Made by a program: the position numbers and the translations under genes. Source: an uncultured bacterium (GTDB lineage: Bacteria > Bacillota > Clostridia > Lachnospirales > Lachnospiraceae). Taken from it: a stretch of 7,310 bases of DNA. The notes under the pieces are model-generated. The model did no database searches. It worked only from the letters and a program-made list of their open reading frames with translations, and was not told where the DNA came from. Location of the stretch: contig CAMTZV010000063.1 of assembly GCA_947086625.1 (NCBI GenBank), forward strand, positions 1-7,310. The letters run 5' to 3'. Within the stretch, counting starts at the first letter, position 1. Every line of letters begins with the position of its first letter. Shown one piece after another: positions 5,328-7,310 of the stretch.

Positions 5328-7310
5328 CTAATTTAAGTTTTTCACAGCGGTCGAGAGCATGAGCTTGATGCGGTTGAGCTGGTTCACCTCGCTCGCCCCG
5401 GGATCGTAGTCGATCGCCACGATGTTCGCCTCGGGGTAGCGGTGGCGGATCTTTTTGATGACGCCCTTTCCGACGATGTGGTTTGGCAGGCAGGCGAAGG
5501 GCTGCGTGCACACGATGTTTTTCGCGCCCATGTGGATGAGCTCCATCATCTCCCCGGTCAGAAACCAGCCCTCACCGGTCTGGTTGCCGATGGAGACGAT
5601 CGGGGCGGCGTATTTTGCCAGCTCGTCAATTTTCGCCGGAGGGTCGAAGTGCTTGCTCTTTTCAAACGCGGAGCGCGCCGCGGAGCGCAAAAACTCGAGC
5701 GCTTTGATGCCGAGCAGCGAATTGCGGGCGGTCTTTTTGCTCATGCCAAGCTCCTCGGCCTTGAACTTGTTGTTGTAGAGGCAGTAGAGCAGAAAGTCCA
5801 GAAGGTCGGGAACGACGGCTTCCGCTCCCTCTGCCTCCAAAAGTTCGGCGAGGTGGTTGTTCGCCTCGGGGTGGAACTTCACGAGGATCTCGCCGACGAT
5901 GCCCACCCGGGGCTTCCTTTCGCCCGTGCGGGGCAGCTCGTCAAACTCTTTGATGATCTGGCGGCACATCCAGTTGAACTTGCGGTGGGAGAGCATGTGC
6001 TCCTCCGAGACAAACTGTGAGACGCGCCGCTTCCACTTGCGGTGCAGCCGGTCCGCCGCGCCCGCCTCCTTTTCGTAGGGGCGCGTCGCGTACAGGCAGC
6101 GCATGAAGATATCACCGAAGACGGCGGCGTAAAGCCCGCGCTGCAAAAGCTTTGGCGTGAACGTAAAGCCGGGGTTTTTCTCCAGACCGACCATGTTGAT
6201 GGAGATGACCGGAATCTGCGGGTAGCCCGCCTTTTCCAGCGCCCGGCGGTAAAAGCCGATGTAGTTGCTGGCGCGGCAGCCGCCCCCCGTCTGGGAGATG
6301 ATGACTGCGGTTTTGTCGAGGTCGTAATCGCCGCTCTCGATCGCGTGCATGAGCTGTCCGACGACGATGAGCGAGGGGTAGCAGGCGTCGTTATTCACGT
6401 AGCGCAGCCCGGAGTTCACCGCCTCCTGTGCCGAGACGTCCGGGATGACGAGATTGTAGCCCGCGGAGCGGAAGGCCGGAAGCAAAAGCTCAAAATGGAT
6501 CGGCGACATCTGCGGACAGAGGATCGTGTACGTCTCGCGCATTTTTTCGGTAAAGACGACGCGGTTGTGGCTTGCGGGTTTGATCGTGCGCGCTTTCGGC
6601 GTGTTCTCCCGCACACGGATCGCCGCCAGCAGCGAGCGCACGCGGATGCGCGCCGCGCCGAGGTTGTTCACCTCGTCGATCTTTAAGCACGTATAAATTT
6701 TTCCGGACTTTGTCAGAATGTCGCTCACGCAGTCGGTTGTCACCGCGTCCAGACCGCAGCCAAAGGAGTTGAGCTGGATGAGGTCGAGGTTTTCCGTTTT
6801 TTTCACAAAGTTCGCCGCGGCGTAAAGCCTTGAGTGGTACATCCACTGGTCCATGACGATGAGCGGCCGCTCGACGTCCCCGAGATGCGAGATCGAATCC
6901 TCGGTGAGCACGGCAATGCCGTAGGAATTGATAAGCTCCGGGATGCCGTGGTTGATCTCGGGGTCGACGTGGTAGGGCCGTCCGGCCAAAACAATGCCGT
7001 GCCTGCCCGTGTGATCGAGGTAGCGCAGTGTCTCCTCGCCTTTTTTCTGCATCAGCCTGCGGACGCGGGAGAGCTCCCTCCATGCCATGCGCGCGGCACG
7101 GGTTGTCTCAGCCGCGGGAACGGAAAATTCTTTCTCGAACACCTCACACAATTTCTCTGACAGGGCTTCGATGCTTGCGAAAGTTAAAAACGGATTTAAG
7201 AATCGAACGTCCCCGGACGTGATCTCGTCCACGTTGTTTTTGATGTTTTCCGCGTAGGAGGTGACGATGGGGCAGTTGTAGTGGTTGCCGGCATCCTCAA
7301 ATTCATGCCG
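5328..7310 (-). CDS. C-terminal part of a giant acyl-CoA dehydratase activase-related protein (2-hydroxyglutaryl-CoA dehydratase/activator family), 5' end outside window
   Basis: The frame is open from the right edge to TAG (5330-5328), giving 660 visible residues. A GTG at 7232 is not the start, because upstream in-frame residues (HYNCPIVTSYAENIKNN) are typical of the family. Landmarks in visible numbering: C13 in NCPIVTSY; GRPYH at 110-114; FGCGLDAVTTDC with C185 and C194; DACYPS C310; QTGGGCRASNY C345; C449; CTQPFACLPN with C601 and C607; IDYDPGASEVNQ.NRIKLM near the end. Family knowledge: proteins of about 1,400 aa join N-terminal ATPase activase domains (BcrAD/BadFG type) to DUF2229 and a dehydratase-like, cluster-binding C-terminal region. 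The ATPase part would lie off the window. The general role is ATP-driven electron transfer through iron-sulfur clusters in anaerobes; the substrate of the giant form is not established here. The gene is GC-rich (42 of 60 at 6241-6300), converges on the LRR genes, and is cytoplasmic with no signal peptide visible. Confidence 0.85.
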   Translation of the reverse strand, partial: RHEFEDAGNHYNCPIVTSYAENIKNNVDEITSGDVRFLNPFLTFASIEALSEKLCEVFEKEFSVPAAETTRAARMAWRELSRVRRLMQKKGEETLRYLDHTGRHGIVLAGRPYHVDPEINHGIPELINSYGIAVLTEDSISHLGDVERPLIVMDQWMYHSRLYAAANFVKKTENLDLIQLNSFGCGLDAVTTDCVSDILTKSGKIYTCLKIDEVNNLGAARIRVRSLLAAIRVRENTPKARTIKPASHNRVVFTEKMRETYTILCPQMSPIHFELLLPAFRSAGYNLVIPDVSAQEAVNSGLRYVNNDACYPSLIVVGQLMHAIESGDYDLDKTAVIISQTGGGCRASNYIGFYRRALEKAGYPQIPVISINMVGLEKNPGFTFTPKLLQRGLYAAVFGDIFMRCLYATRPYEKEAGAADRLHRKWKRRVSQFVSEEHMLSHRKFNWMCRQIIKEFDELPRTGERKPRVGIVGEILVKFHPEANNHLAELLEAEGAEAVVPDLLDFLLYCLYNNKFKAEELGMSKKTARNSLLGIKALEFLRSAARSAFEKSKHFDPPAKIDELAKYAAPIVSIGNQTGEGWFLTGEMMELIHMGAKNIVCTQPFACLPNHIVGKGVIKKIRHRYPEANIVAIDYDPGASEVNQLNRIKLMLSTAVKNLN

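Noticed and set aside
5442..6686. Long plus-strand open frames (5442-6020 and 6042-6686) opposite the dehydratase-type gene
   Set aside because: They are antisense to a well supported gene of high GC content, where stops are rare. They have no recognisable family and no ribosome binding site.
5879..7083. Other minus-strand frames of 63-197 codons inside the dehydratase-type gene
   Set aside because: Their Arg/Ser/Ala/Pro-rich translations are frame-shifted shadows of the real coding frame.

Overview
The window looks like chromosome from a strictly anaerobic, Gram-positive Clostridia-type bacterium, plausibly a gut Lachnospiraceae or Ruminococcaceae relative. Three things support this: strong GGAGG ribosome binding sites, secreted leucine-rich-repeat (LRR) proteins with the YFP-x-x-W / EF-hand / QYFTNL N-terminal module common in gut Clostridia, and a large oxygen-sensitive 2-hydroxyacyl-CoA dehydratase-type iron-sulfur protein. 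The lineage is inferred from protein families, not from a marker gene.

Layout. Positions 1-5264 hold three tandem plus-strand paralogues encoding exported LRR proteins. The first (1-1560) is cut by the left edge almost exactly at its expected signal-peptidase site. The second (1633-3339, 568 aa) and third (3426-5264, 612 aa) are complete with signal peptides. Each has one consensus EF-hand calcium loop near the mature N-terminus, a roughly 150-residue irregular LRR-like region, a regular array of 21-22-residue repeats, and a short basic C-terminal cap. By manual alignment the arrays hold 14, 15 and 17 repeats, so the paralogues differ mainly by gain or loss of whole repeats. The intergenic gaps are 72 and 86 bp, with no clear promoter or terminator inside, so co-transcription is plausible. 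The first gap can form an RNA hairpin.

Positions 5328-7310 are a minus-strand gene converging on the array and cut by the right edge. Its visible 660 residues are the C-terminal part of a giant acyl-CoA dehydratase activase-related protein (2-hydroxyglutaryl-CoA dehydratase / activator family). A hairpin flanked by A and T tracts at 5284-5322 can terminate transcription from both sides.

The LRR genes probably act together at the cell surface or outside the cell, as calcium-stabilised binding proteins. The dehydratase-type gene is cytoplasmic redox metabolism and is probably only a physical neighbour. No RNA genes, mobile elements, CRISPR arrays or att sites were seen.
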